Shown here: positions 26,008-34,962 of the stretch, one piece after another
Layout of the letters: every line of letters begins with the position of its first letter
How positions within the stretch are numbered: position 1 is the stretch's first letter
NCBI GenBank assembly: GCA_036557885.1
Contig: DATBGS010000165.1
Span: forward strand, 1-64,000
Reading direction: 5' to 3'
Origin: DATBGS01 sp036557885
GTDB taxonomy: Bacteria; Chloroflexota; Ktedonobacteria; Ktedonobacterales; DATBGS01
Length of the DNA stretch: 64,000 bases
Position numbers and translations under genes: made by a program
The notes under the pieces: model-generated
The model's database searches: none
Seen by the model: only the letters and a program-made list of their open reading frames with translations
Told to the model about the DNA's origin: nothing

Positions 26008-26889
26008 TCACCGCTGGCGCAGCCCAAGCTGCACCTCCAGCCAGTCCAGCCGGTCATAGCGCGCCACCGCGTTCAGGCTGTGCCCGCCGTTATACCAGCG
26101 CAGTTCTTTTGGCTCGCTGGCAAGCTCATAGCAGCGCTGCGCCTGCTCCGGCGGCACAATCGGGTCGTCGTGCCCCGCCTGAAAGAACAGCGAGGCAGGC
26201 GCGGCCTGCCCAATGAAGCGCGAGACATCCAGCGGCGCCAGCAGTTCCAGGTAGCGCTCAAGTCGCTCACCAAGCCCTGCCCGCACCTGCGCCGCCATCG
26301 GGTGATCGCTGCTCTGCACAAACGCGCTCCAGCCCGGACCAGCCGCCATCAAGATGTAGGTCTTGAGGCGCTTTTCCACACCCGCCAGCACGCCGCCCAT
26401 GCTGGCCCCGTAGCTGTGGCCCACATAGCCCAGCCGCGTCGTGTCCACCTCTGGCCTGGAGGCCAGCAGGTCTATCCCCCGGCGCAGATCAAGCAGCGTC
26501 TGCACGCGCACGTCCCGCGCCCCGTCGGGAGTAAGGTCCAGGCGCTTTTTCCAGGGCTGCGGACGCGCAAACGGCGCGTCAATCAGCAGCGAAACAGCGC
26601 CCATACCGGCAAGATCAAGCGCGCTGAGCAGAAACGTTTTGCGGCTGCCCTGGCCGCCATGCAGCCAGAGCGCCCCGGCAAATGGGCCGCTGCCCGGCGG
26701 CACCACCAGATACGCCGTGACCCGCCCACCCATCGGGCTGCTATACGAAAGGTCGTGGACGTCTACGCCCCGCTGCCGTTCAACAGCCACCTCCTCCAGC
26801 GCGAGCGGGGCCGAGGCATCGTACTCAAACACGCGCTGCTCCTTTTTTGCGCGCCAAAGCTCCCTGGGCCGCTCTGCTGAGTGTACCAC
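26008..26889 (-). CDS. Alpha/beta hydrolase, dienelactone-hydrolase/acetyl-xylan-esterase-like
   Basis: Soluble hydrolase of 293 residues. The oxyanion strand is ALWLHGGQGSRK, the nucleophile elbow GHSYGAS, the acid AGHDDPIVPP and the histidine YNGGHSLN, so the triad is complete. The start is a GTG; no ATG lies closer to a ribosome site. No signal peptide is seen. It is paired with the histidine phosphatase. Substrate cannot be assigned. Confidence 0.83.
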   Translation of the reverse strand: MVHSAERPRELWRAKKEQRVFEYDASAPLALEEVAVERQRGVDVHDLSYSSPMGGRVTAYLVVPPGSGPFAGALWLHGGQGSRKTFLLSALDLAGMGAVSLLIDAPFARPQPWKKRLDLTPDGARDVRVQTLLDLRRGIDLLASRPEVDTTRLGYVGHSYGASMGGVLAGVEKRLKTYILMAAGPGWSAFVQSSDHPMAAQVRAGLGERLERYLELLAPLDVSRFIGQAAPASLFFQAGHDDPIVPPEQAQRCYELASEPKELRWYNGGHSLNAVARYDRLDWLEVQLGLRQR

Positions 26890-26910
26890 ACCCCACCCTT
26901 CCCCACCCTG

Positions 26911-26973
26911 GCTGGCACGGAGGCCGGCGGTACAGGCGGGGTGCCTCCTTGTACCGCCGGCCTCCGTGCCGGC
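26911..26973. repeat. Family B inverted repeat
   Basis: GCACGGAGGCCGGCGGTACA and its complement TGTACCGCCGGCCTCCGTGC flank a 19-base spacer, giving a near-perfect long hairpin between two minus-strand genes. It may terminate the gene at 26984-27895. Confidence 0.78.
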
Positions 26974-26983
26974 GAACGGTTGG

Positions 26984-27895
26984 CTAAATGGCGTAGTCGC
27001 CCACGACGGCTAACGCCTGCCGCGCGGCTTCCCGCTGCTCCGCTTCCCACGCCTGCCGCCGCGCTTGCACCTGCTTGCCTTGCTCGATCACGCGAGATAC
27101 CCGCTTGGCATACAGACACACCACCTGCACCTGCCCCCAGAACACCTCTCGCGCCCGCCCTTTCCCCCAACGCTTCAGGCTGTGGCGGTAGAGTTGCCCC
27201 AGCCGCTTGAGCATGCCAAAGATCGCGTCCCGGCGTAGCTCGTGCTCCGCGTGCTTGGGCAAAAGCTGCGTGCGAATCAGGCGCTCCATCTCCTGCCCCA
27301 TCAACAGCGTCAGGTCGTGTTCCTCCAGCAGCAAGAGCGCGCGGGCATCATGGCGGGCCGTGCGCGAGAAGTGCCACATCCGGGCAGAGTCTTCGCTCCA
27401 GAGGAAATCATGGGTGACGTCTTCTTGCAGGCGAAAGGCGGCGCTGTCCTCCAGGGCCATTGCCATGTCCTTGAGCAGGCTGAGCGGCAGGATGCCTGTG
27501 GTGAAGACCTCCCACGTCTCCCCAAAGAGCGTCACCTGCTCAGAAGGCTTGCGGCGTGGTTTGGCGGTTGGGTTGGCAGCCTCTGGCTGAGCAGGTAGCC
27601 CGGCAGCCTCGGCTGGGGCAGGCGGCGCAGCGGCCTCTGGCGCGGCTGGCTCTGGCAGTGTGCTGGGCAGCGGAGGTGCAGCCTCCACTGGGATAGGGGC
27701 AGGCGGCTGGGGCGGCTCGGCGCTCTGGGTGGCGGCAGCGAAGTGGGCGAGGAAGGCGGCGCGTTTCTGGGCGAAGTCGGCCCGTTCCTCAGCGGTGGGT
27801 TCGCGGTAGGGCACGTCTTCGCGCCAGCGGGGGCGGCGTTCGGGTTCGGGCAGGCGGCGCGGGGTGATGTGGTCATCGTGGGAGAAGCTGGACAT
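26984..27895 (-). CDS. Hypothetical protein with Pro/Ala-rich linker and helical C-terminal domain
   Basis: A 303-residue protein of unknown function. An acidic/basic N-terminus (TPRRLPEPERRPRWRED) leads to a ~75-residue Pro/Ala/Glu linker, then a mostly helical domain (residues ~135-303) with tracts FGETWEVFTTGILPLSLLK and RDAIFGMLKRLGQLYRHSLK, ending in a long charged helix. AAGGAG precedes the ATG by ten bases. No signal peptide or known motif. The helical domain could bind a partner or nucleic acid, but nothing proves it. Confidence 0.65.
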   Translation of the reverse strand: MSSFSHDDHITPRRLPEPERRPRWREDVPYREPTAEERADFAQKRAAFLAHFAAATQSAEPPQPPAPIPVEAAPPLPSTLPEPAAPEAAAPPAPAEAAGLPAQPEAANPTAKPRRKPSEQVTLFGETWEVFTTGILPLSLLKDMAMALEDSAAFRLQEDVTHDFLWSEDSARMWHFSRTARHDARALLLLEEHDLTLLMGQEMERLIRTQLLPKHAEHELRRDAIFGMLKRLGQLYRHSLKRWGKGRAREVFWGQVQVVCLYAKRVSRVIEQGKQVQARRQAWEAEQREAARQALAVVGDYAI

Positions 27896-28333
27896 GGTGG
27901 CAACGCTCCTTCGGCGCGTCTGGGCGCTCCGGCGCTCTCCTGCGCGGCGCTCTGGATGCGCGAGCCAAGCCGTCATGGAAGCGGGGCAAGGCACCCGCCC
28001 ATCTGGGCATGGTCTGGCGCAGTAGAGCGCTTTTTGAGAGGTGGCCGGAAGCCGCGAGTTTGCAGAATGGCTTGCCGACTTGACCTCTGGCTAACGCAGG
28101 GTTAGGTTAATTGGCGTGATCTGCTTACATGGCACGGTCACGCTGGCCGTGAGGCGGGACGCAAATACATCAACGAACAACCGATGCCCAAAATCGGGCA
28201 GCAGCGGCGTCCTTCAAGGAAGCCTGCGCAAAGTATACCAGAAGTTGCTCAGAAAATCAAGGGTTCAGACGTTGTGTATACGGATGGGTTACACATTGAC
28301 AGAAAAATTTTTGGCCGACAAAGCAGGGTATCT
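27896..28333. other. Divergent intergenic region
   Basis: 438 bases between the helical protein (minus) and the deacetylase (plus). A TATACC box near 28234 and a TTGACA at 28306-28311 are visible, but neither makes a well-spaced promoter with a partner box. No gene was recognised. Confidence 0.4.
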
Positions 28334-29185
28334 ATGTATCTTCTACAACGCCTCGTTTTGCATCGCGCATCGCCACGCGCAGCATTTGCTGGCAGGCTGC
28401 TGGCGGCGCTGATCGGCGCTGCTCCGGTGCTGCTGGCAGCCTGCGGAGTTGCTCAGCAGCACCCCTCCCCAACCAGCGCAGTGCCCACATCCACTGGCAT
28501 GTCCACCGACACGCCCGCGCCTTCGCCCACGCCTGAGCCGCCCCTGGTGTATCTGACCGCGCACGGCAACCCGGACCTGCCAGAAATTGCCCTGACTTTT
28601 GATGATGGCCCGGCACTCCAGTATACAGAAGACATCCTTCAGGTGCTGCGCAGCCATCACGTCAAGGCCACTTTTTTTATGCTGGGGAGATGGGTGCAGC
28701 AGTATCCTGATCTGGCGCGAGAGGTGGTGGCCGATGGGCACGCAGTGGGCGATCACTCCTGGTCGCATGCCGATCTGACCCAGATTAGCGCAAGCCAGGC
28801 GATGCAGGAGCTTACCTCAACCCGCGACATCATCCAGCAAGTAACCGGGGTGAAGACGACGCTGTTTCGCCCGCCTTACAGGGCCTACAATCGCCAGATA
28901 CTTGATCTGGCCTCCTCGCTGCATCTTTCCACCATTTTGTGGAGCATTGACCCGCATGATTGGGAGATGCCTGGCGTTGGCCCCATCATCAGCACGGCCC
29001 TGGGCAATGCCCAGAACGGCGCAATTATCCTGATGCACGATGGCGGCGGTGATCGCTCGCAAACGGTGACGGCGCTCTCCAGCGTTATCGAGCAGTTGCA
29101 GGCGCAGGGCTTCAGCTTTGTGACCATCCCAGAGATGCTCTCGCACCTGCCACCAAACAGAAGCGGCGGTGGCAATAACCCCTGA
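28334..29185 (+). CDS. Lipoprotein polysaccharide deacetylase (CE4/NodB)
   Basis: Exported enzyme of 283 residues that removes acetyl groups from peptidoglycan, chitin or xylan. The N-terminus is a lipoprotein signal with lipobox LAAC (GAAPVLLAACG), then a Ser/Thr/Pro stalk. NodB motifs in order are TFDDGP (base Asp and metal Asp), HSWSHADLT (metal His pair), RPPYRAYN, DPHDWE and ILMHDGGG. All metal and catalytic residues look intact. The ATG at 28334 places the signal correctly. Family A repeat copy 2 follows the stop by 7 bp. Confidence 0.92.
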   Translation: MYLLQRLVLHRASPRAAFAGRLLAALIGAAPVLLAACGVAQQHPSPTSAVPTSTGMSTDTPAPSPTPEPPLVYLTAHGNPDLPEIALTFDDGPALQYTEDILQVLRSHHVKATFFMLGRWVQQYPDLAREVVADGHAVGDHSWSHADLTQISASQAMQELTSTRDIIQQVTGVKTTLFRPPYRAYNRQILDLASSLHLSTILWSIDPHDWEMPGVGPIISTALGNAQNGAIILMHDGGGDRSQTVTALSSVIEQLQAQGFSFVTIPEMLSHLPPNRSGGGNNP

Positions 29186-29192
29186 GCGGAGA

Positions 29193-29342
29193 GGCTGGCG
29201 GTTAAAAGCCGCGCCTAAGGGCGTTCCGCCACCAAGTCCCTCTTCAGGGACTCCCATCCCCAGGCAAGCCACCGTTCGTCCTAACCCGCGAAGGCGGGTT
29301 TTGCGGCGGAACGCCCTTAGGCGCGATCTTTAGTCGCCAGCC
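29193..29342. repeat. Family A MITE-like repeat, copy 2
   Basis: Bounded by GGCTGGCGGTTAAAA..CGCGCCTAAGGGCG and CGCCCTTAGGCGCG..GTCGCCAGCC, giving about 28-base inverted ends over 150 bases, with AACCCGC..GCGGGTT hairpin inside. It lies just after the deacetylase gene. The following 200 bases up to the kinase hold no gene. Confidence 0.82.
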
Positions 29343-29536
29343 TCCGTGTCCGGTGCGCGCGTTGGTCAGGTCAGGGGCACACCAGTTTGTGCTTCCCCCT
29401 CACATACGGTATCATTTGTGCTATCAGCATCTCACATACCGGCGTAGAGAAAAAGAAAACGCGGTGTTTATCCCGGCAGACATGTGATTGTTGCGGGTGA
29501 AGCAGGAGGTTGCAAAGAAAGGATAGACCTGACCCC

Positions 29537-31417
29537 ATGACCATCATCTCAGATACGATGCGTCTGCCCCACGAGGAAAGTGACGCGCTTGATCACTCCT
29601 CGCCAGAGCCAGGAGCGCTGCTCTCTGAAAGCAAGAACCAGGCATCTGAGCATATCGTTCAGTTTTATAAGAGCGATGCGTTCCTGGTGGACATGGTGAG
29701 CAAATATATCCAGAACGGGTTGGAGAACGGGGATGTCTGCTTCATTCTCTGCACACACGCCCACCAGGTGCTGTTTGAGAAGCGCTTGCAGGCCAACGGG
29801 CTGAACCTGACCGACGCGCGCCAGCAGGGGGTATATATTCCCCTCAATGCTGCGCAGACGTTGGCGAAATTCATGGTGGATGGACAGCCCTCGCCAGAGC
29901 GCTTTGCGAAGGCGGTGGGAAGTCAGATCAGGCGCGCGGCGCAAGATGGGCGCCAGGTGCGGGCGTTTGGGGAATTAGTGGCGCTGCTGGTGGCGGAAGG
30001 GAACGAAGCGGCGGCTATTCGGCTGGAAACGCTCTGGAACGCGCTGCTGCACGATGTCCCTACCTTTTCGCTCTTTTGCGCGTATCCGATGCAGAGCTTT
30101 ACAGGGGATGGCTACCAGGCATCCCTCATCGAGATTTGCAAGCAGCATTCCCACGTTATCCCCACTGAGCAATATATGGCGCTGACCGACCCGGACGAGC
30201 GCCTGCGCGCCATCGCGCTGCTGCAACAGAAGGCAGATTCGCTTGAATCGGAGGTGGCAGAACGCCTGCGGGTAGAAGAGCGCCTGCGGATTTCCGAAAA
30301 TCGCTATCGTCGCCTGTTTGAGGCGTCCACCGATGGCATCTTGCTGGTGGACCCGCTCACCTTTGCCATCACCGACGCCAACCCAGCCGTGACCACGCTG
30401 CTGGGCATACCCCGCGAGCACTTGCTGGGCCGGGAACTCTGGCAGATCGGGCTACTTGAGAACCGGCAGGCTGTTTGGCAAGCGGTACGAGTGCTCCAGA
30501 AGCAGCAGACGCTCCGCTACGAGACGCTGCCGCTTGCCCCCAAGGACGGCAAGCCTCGCTTTGTGGAAGTGGTCAGCACGCTCTATCAGGCCAATGGGCA
30601 CCAGGTCATCCAGTGGAATCTGCGCGACATTACCGCCCGCAAGCAGGCCGAAGAAGCGCTGCAAGCCAGCCAGAAAGAGCTTGAGACGCAGCGAGAAACG
30701 TTTATTGGGATGATTACGCATGAACTGCGGACGCCGCTGACCTCGCTCAAGGGCAACATTCAATTGGCCCAGCGGCGGCTCACTCACCTGCTCGGCCAGG
30801 AGGAGGACATTCCGACAGCGCAGCAGCAAACACTGGAAGCGGTGCTGAGCATGCTGAGCCGCAGCCAGCAGCAACTGCGGGTGCAGTCTCGCCTGATCAA
30901 TGATTTGCTCGATGTGACTTCCATCCAAGAGGATAAATTAGCACTGCACCTGGCTCCCTGCGATCTAGGCGGGCTGGTCTATGAAACGGTGCAGGATGCG
31001 CAGGCCGGGTATCCATCGCGCCTGATTACGCTGGACCTGCCAGAGCAAGACCCGCTACTTGTGCAGGGGGACCGTGACCGGCTGCAACAGGTGCTCAGCA
31101 ACTACCTCACTAATGCGCTGAAGTTTTCGCCAGAGGCCGAGCCGGTGCACGTGCGCGTGGTGCTGGAGGCTGGATGTGTGCGTGTTCTGGTGCAGGATCA
31201 CGGACCCGGCTTAACCCGTGAGCAGCAGGCGCGTATCTGGGAGCGCTTTTATCAGTCGCCCCTGACGCCCATCCAGAGCGGGTCAATGGCGGGTCTGGGC
31301 CTGGGTCTGTATATTTGCCAGCACTTGATCAGCAGCCAACAGGGGCAGGTGGGCCTGGAGAGCACCCCAGGACACGGCGCTACCTTCTGGTTCCGGCTCC
31401 CGCTGCTCTCGTCCTAA
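29537..31417 (+). CDS. MEDS-PAS sensor histidine kinase
   Basis: Soluble sensor kinase of 626 residues. An N-terminal MEDS domain (DcmR-like; SEHIVQFYKSDAFLVDMVSKY and GDVCFILCTHAHQ) spans about residues 40-220. A coiled linker and a PAS domain (ENRYRRLFEASTDGILLVD) span about 245-375. HisKA has the phospho-acceptor H395 in GMITHELRTPLTS, followed by the ATPase domain with NYLTNALKFSPEA, DHGPGL and GLGLGLYICQHL. MEDS domains occur in sensors of one-carbon or chlorinated compounds, and in Chloroflexota signalling; the ligand here is unknown. ATG 29537 has a weak AAGGA; the TTG at 29510 lies directly on AGGAGG. No response regulator adjoins it. Confidence 0.88.
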   Translation: MTIISDTMRLPHEESDALDHSSPEPGALLSESKNQASEHIVQFYKSDAFLVDMVSKYIQNGLENGDVCFILCTHAHQVLFEKRLQANGLNLTDARQQGVYIPLNAAQTLAKFMVDGQPSPERFAKAVGSQIRRAAQDGRQVRAFGELVALLVAEGNEAAAIRLETLWNALLHDVPTFSLFCAYPMQSFTGDGYQASLIEICKQHSHVIPTEQYMALTDPDERLRAIALLQQKADSLESEVAERLRVEERLRISENRYRRLFEASTDGILLVDPLTFAITDANPAVTTLLGIPREHLLGRELWQIGLLENRQAVWQAVRVLQKQQTLRYETLPLAPKDGKPRFVEVVSTLYQANGHQVIQWNLRDITARKQAEEALQASQKELETQRETFIGMITHELRTPLTSLKGNIQLAQRRLTHLLGQEEDIPTAQQQTLEAVLSMLSRSQQQLRVQSRLINDLLDVTSIQEDKLALHLAPCDLGGLVYETVQDAQAGYPSRLITLDLPEQDPLLVQGDRDRLQQVLSNYLTNALKFSPEAEPVHVRVVLEAGCVRVLVQDHGPGLTREQQARIWERFYQSPLTPIQSGSMAGLGLGLYICQHLISSQQGQVGLESTPGHGATFWFRLPLLSS

Positions 31418-31462
31418 GAACACCTGACAATACTGTTGGATGCAGCGGCAGCGGCAGGCGAC

Positions 31463-31547
31463 GGAGGCGGCAGGATTCGAACCTGCGGGTGGCAGGACCA
31501 CCAACTGCTTAGCACGCAGCCGCCTTAAGCCACTCGGCCACGCCTCC
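31463..31547 (-). tRNA. tRNA-Ser (anticodon GCT)
   Basis: An 85-base gene with acceptor arms GGAGGCG / CGCCTCC, a long variable arm (GGTGGTCCTGCCACC), TTCGAATC T-loop and anticodon stem GCTGC / GCAGT around loop GTGCTAA. It reads AGC and AGU serine codons. CCA is not encoded. Confidence 0.95.
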
Positions 31548-31655
31548 AAGAGCAGAGCACTATCGAGCATATCGGCGCGCTCTTGCTGCCAGACATTGTA
31601 TCTCTTATGGTGGCGCCTGTCAAGCAAAAAGCAAGCGGGCGCGAGAGGCGCTAGT

Positions 31656-32582
31656 TTACGCAGTGCCTGTCCATGTGCCATCGAAGCGGCGCACCGGCAC
31701 GCCGCCCAGCGCCGCTTCCACGCGGCTGCGGATGCTTTCTAGTTCGGCGGGTGGCAGCGCCGTCACATAGCTTTCGGCGGGCGGGCGCGAGACGCTGTAG
31801 ACCTGCACCAGCTTGATCTGGGCGCCCTCCGCGATGAACTGCTGCACGCGCCCGATGTAGGCGGCAATCTCCTCGTCGCTCGGCCCCGCGCCACGCACGC
31901 GCATAAAGCAACTCTGGATGACGAGCGGCTGAGCGCGGCCCACGTCGCGGATATTGCGCAGGATGCGCTCGTAGGGGATGACGCTCTCGTCAATCAGCTT
32001 AAAATACTCCGGCGTGCCCGCGTCCAGCTTGGCCCAGACCTCGCCGCCCGCGCCGTCCACCAGCGCGAGCGCCTCGCGCACTCTGGGGCGATGAAAGAGC
32101 GAGGCGTTGGTAATCACGATAATCTTCACCCCGGCTAACCCGGCCTCGTCGCGCAGGGCAATCGCGCGCTCCACGACTTCTTTGAAGTTGCGAAACGAGG
32201 TCGGCTCGCCGTCGCCAGAAAACGCGATGTCCGTCACCCGCAGCGCGCCCCCCTCTGGCGCGTCCCGCCCAGCAAAGCGTTCGTCGCGCAGCAGATCGCC
32301 GCTCTTTGCTAGCGCCAGCGTCGCGCGCATCTCCTCGGTCAGCGCCGCCAGGTCCACATCTTTGATGCTGGGCGCCACCTCGCGGTTCACCTCGCAATAA
32401 ATGCAGCCAAAGTTGCAGATTTTATCCACGTTCAGGTTCACGCCAATTGAGACGCCGCCTGTGCGCCGCGCCAGCACCGGATAGATATAGCGGTTGCCGC
32501 GCCACAGCCGCGACGACGCCCGCGCCGTGATTGGCGGGGCTGCCTGGGGAGTGGGCTGGCTGGGGTGCTGCGGGTTGCTCAT
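31656..32582 (-). CDS. Radical SAM protein
   Basis: Iron-sulfur enzyme of 308 residues using SAM. The cluster motif is CNFGCIYC (C-x3-C-x2-C), followed by the GGE-like FSGDGEPTSF, and a TIM-barrel core (IIVITNASLF, VWAKLDAGTPEYF). The overall pattern resembles the group of radical SAM proteins annotated as Fe-S oxidoreductases without known substrate. The start at 32582 follows AGGAAAGG. It is 21 bp downstream of the zinc-finger gene on the same strand, so they are probably co-transcribed. Confidence 0.87.
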   Translation of the reverse strand: MSNPQHPSQPTPQAAPPITARASSRLWRGNRYIYPVLARRTGGVSIGVNLNVDKICNFGCIYCEVNREVAPSIKDVDLAALTEEMRATLALAKSGDLLRDERFAGRDAPEGGALRVTDIAFSGDGEPTSFRNFKEVVERAIALRDEAGLAGVKIIVITNASLFHRPRVREALALVDGAGGEVWAKLDAGTPEYFKLIDESVIPYERILRNIRDVGRAQPLVIQSCFMRVRGAGPSDEEIAAYIGRVQQFIAEGAQIKLVQVYSVSRPPAESYVTALPPAELESIRSRVEAALGGVPVRRFDGTWTGTA

Positions 32583-32602
32583 GCGGTGTGACCTTTCCTG
32601 GT

Positions 32603-33031
32603 TTATGCCCCGGATGGGATATGCAGCATTTCCTGGCATAGCTCTACGCATTCATTGCAAATCGCGGCGTTGTTACGGCTGTAGATGATTTGCTCTGCTT
32701 GTTCTGGTCCCTTGCCACAGAAGGAACAGCGCGTCAGAGGCCCTTCAACTTCTTTGTCAGGCTGCTGCGGCGGCAACCCGAAATCAACAGCAGACACCCC
32801 GGTCTGAGAGGCACTCCATGCCTGCAAACGCGCTTGAATTTGCACGCAATCATTCGCCAGGAAGACAAGTTCAGTATTGAGAAATCGTTCTGCGGTCAGC
32901 CCAGCTTCTCTAGCAAGGGTGTCTGTTTCTGTGCTCAGAAGGGCGGCTTTCAACGAGGCTTCATCTTTGTTGAGAAGACGCTCAAACTCACTTCGCAATG
33001 CTGCAATTTGTTTTATCAGGGAGAAAGTCAT
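32603..33031 (-). CDS. Free-standing ClpX-type C4 zinc-finger protein
   Basis: A 142-residue protein. The C-terminal ~40 residues (CSFCGKGPEQAEQIIY... CNECVELCQEML) match the zinc-binding/adaptor domain at the start of ClpX, with all four Cys present, but no AAA+ domain follows. The N-terminal ~90 residues are helical (LIKQIAALRSEFERLL), likely a coiled coil or dimer. In ClpX this domain dimerises and recruits substrates and adaptors, so a free copy could act as an adaptor or competitor. ATG 33031 is chosen over longer starts because AGAAGG precedes it and the longer N-terminus looks non-coding. Confidence 0.78.
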   Translation of the reverse strand: MTFSLIKQIAALRSEFERLLNKDEASLKAALLSTETDTLAREAGLTAERFLNTELVFLANDCVQIQARLQAWSASQTGVSAVDFGLPPQQPDKEVEGPLTRCSFCGKGPEQAEQIIYSRNNAAICNECVELCQEMLHIPSGA

Positions 33032-33162
33032 ATACTTTCTGCCTTCTTTCCCATCTGTACAGAGCACACTTTCCCTCATCATATCACGTGGTGATACCTC
33101 GCTGGCGGTCATACCAACCTACGCTGTTACTGGCCCGATGTCCACTCGTCTTTCTAAGTAAC

Positions 33163-33186
33163 AGAGCAATCAGTGCTGATTGCTCT
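33163..33186. terminator. Perfect hairpin in divergent intergenic region
   Basis: AGAGCAATCA / TGATTGCTCT form a perfect 10-bp stem with a 4-base loop. It lies between divergent genes, where a terminator is unexpected; it could be an attenuator or an RNA stabiliser in the leader of the 71-residue protein. Confidence 0.45.
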
Positions 33187-33246
33187 TATACGTGTGCCTC
33201 CGGCCTCCCGGCATGGAAGGCGTCCCACCACAGAAAGGGGCTTCCT

Positions 33247-33462
33247 GTGGACCGCGTCAACGAAGGGTTCGAAAACATTGCTGGCATGCTCCTGGAGATG
33301 CAGCGGCGCATGCAGCAACTGGTGGCTGAAAACCACCAGCTTCAGGAGGAATTGGCTGCCCTGCGGCAAGGCGCGGGTATTCTGGTGGTGATTGAAGGGA
33401 ACGCCTACCCCCTGCTGACTCCTTCCCTCACGCCCGCCGACCCCATGCGCTCGCCTTTTTAG
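33247..33462 (+). CDS. Small coiled-coil protein
   Basis: A 71-residue protein starting at GTG after GAAAGGGG. Residues ~8-45 form a heptad-like coiled coil (ENIAGMLLEMQRRMQQLVAE), followed by a short hydrophobic strand (GILVVIEGNAYPLL) and a Pro-rich end. No family is recognised. It is close upstream of panC (182 bp) but with a separate -10-like box TATCAT before panC. Confidence 0.6.
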   Translation: MDRVNEGFENIAGMLLEMQRRMQQLVAENHQLQEELAALRQGAGILVVIEGNAYPLLTPSLTPADPMRSPF

Positions 33463-33644
33463 TGGCCTCTGTACTGCGTCCCACCAGCCCGGTTCTGTTG
33501 TCCTGGGTGAGGCTGCGCCCGCCTGCTTGCGCGATAGGGTCGCTGCTGCCGTCGGGCATGCCTTGCCGACCTGCGCGGCTCCTGCTATCATAAGCACACA
33601 GCCAGGCTAGCGATACCAAACAGGTTGAGAAGGAGGCGCATTGT

Positions 33645-34526
33645 ATGCAGATCATCAGCACCGTTGCCGAGATGGTGGCCCTGGCCGAGCGCTGGCCCGC
33701 CAGAAAGACGGTTGGCCTGTTGCCAACGATGGGCTACCTGCACGCCGGACATCTGTCTCTGGCTCGCGCCGCGCGCCAGGAATGCCAGGTGGTGGTGGTC
33801 AGCATCTTTGTCAACCCCACGCAGTTTGGCCCGCGCGAAGACCTCTCGCGCTACCCGCGCGACCTGCCGCGCGATCTAGCGCTGCTGGAGGCCGCCGGGG
33901 TGGATTACGTCTTTACACCCCAGGCCAGCGATGTCTACCCGCCGGGCTTTGCCTGCTACGTGGACCCCAGCGGGCCGCTGGTGGAGCGGCTGGAGGGCGC
34001 CAGCCGCCCTGGGCACTTCCGGGGCGTGGCTACCGTCGTCAGCAAATTATTTCAGGTCACGCGCCCCCACCGCGTCTACTTTGGGCAAAAAGACGCCCAG
34101 CAGGTGGCGGTCATCCGGCAACTGATTGCCGATCTGCACTTTCCGATTACCCTGCGTGTCTTTCCCACTGTGCGCGAGTCAGACGGCCTGGCTATGAGCA
34201 GCCGCAACGCCTATCTTTCGCCCGAAGAACGCCAGTCAGCGACCATCTTGTATCGCGCGCTCGCTGAGGCGCGCCGCCTGATTGAAGCGGGCGAGCGCGA
34301 AACCGACCAGCTTCGCGCCAGCATGGCCCGCGCAATTGCCAGCGAACCACGCGCGCACCTGGAATACGCCGACGTCTGCCACCCCAACAGCTTTCTGCCG
34401 CTCAAACAGGTTGAGCCAGGCCAGCCCGTGCTGCTGGTGCTGGCGGCGCGCGTTGGCACCACGCGCCTGATAGATAACTTCCTGCGCCACGCCGATGGCC
34501 GCTGGGATGGCAACAAGACCCAATAA
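33645..34526 (+). CDS. panC: Pantoate-beta-alanine ligase
   Basis: Last step of pantothenate synthesis: pantoate + beta-alanine + ATP. Motifs PTMGYLHAGHLSL, FVNPTQFGPREDL, YFGQKDAQQ and MSSRNAYLSPEER are complete, and the 293 length is normal. GGAGG precedes the ATG. A HIT protein follows after 10 bp. Neither panB nor panD is in the window. Confidence 0.96.
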   Translation: MQIISTVAEMVALAERWPARKTVGLLPTMGYLHAGHLSLARAARQECQVVVVSIFVNPTQFGPREDLSRYPRDLPRDLALLEAAGVDYVFTPQASDVYPPGFACYVDPSGPLVERLEGASRPGHFRGVATVVSKLFQVTRPHRVYFGQKDAQQVAVIRQLIADLHFPITLRVFPTVRESDGLAMSSRNAYLSPEERQSATILYRALAEARRLIEAGERETDQLRASMARAIASEPRAHLEYADVCHPNSFLPLKQVEPGQPVLLVLAARVGTTRLIDNFLRHADGRWDGNKTQ

Positions 34527-34536
34527 AGAGGAGCCG

Positions 34537-34962
34537 ATGGACAATTGTATTTTTTGTCAGATTATTGCAGGCAAGGCACCTGCCTCAGTGGTCTACCGAG
34601 ATGAGCAGATCATCGCCTTTATGAGTCTGCAACAGGTGAACGAGGGCCACACCCTGGTCGTACCCATTCGCCATCTCAAAAATATTTACGAACTCACCGA
34701 CGACCTGGCCGGGCCGCTGCTTTCCACCGCCGCGCGCGTGGCGCGCGTGCTCAAGCGCGAATTCAACGCCGATGGCATGATGCTCTGGCAGTTCAACGAG
34801 CTAGCGGGCAATCAGAGCGTCTTTCATCTGCACATCCATGTCATTCCGCGCTTCTATAATGATCGGCTGGGGCCGCGCATTGAACTGCCGCCACCCTCGG
34901 ATCGCGCCACACTGGACAACCTCGCGGTCCGTATCCGGCCTGGCCTGGAAGCTGGCGGTTAA
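34537..34962 (+). CDS. HIT family nucleotide hydrolase
   Basis: Histidine triad protein of 141 residues. CIFCQIIAG is the zinc-type N-terminus, NEGHTLVVPIRHLKNIYEL the core, and HLHIHVIPRF the catalytic triad. AGAGGAG precedes the ATG at 34537; it is the second gene of the panC unit. Its last two Gly codons and stop codon are part of family A repeat copy 3, so the natural C-terminus may have been altered by repeat insertion. Confidence 0.92.
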   Translation: MDNCIFCQIIAGKAPASVVYRDEQIIAFMSLQQVNEGHTLVVPIRHLKNIYELTDDLAGPLLSTAARVARVLKREFNADGMMLWQFNELAGNQSVFHLHIHVIPRFYNDRLGPRIELPPPSDRATLDNLAVRIRPGLEAGG

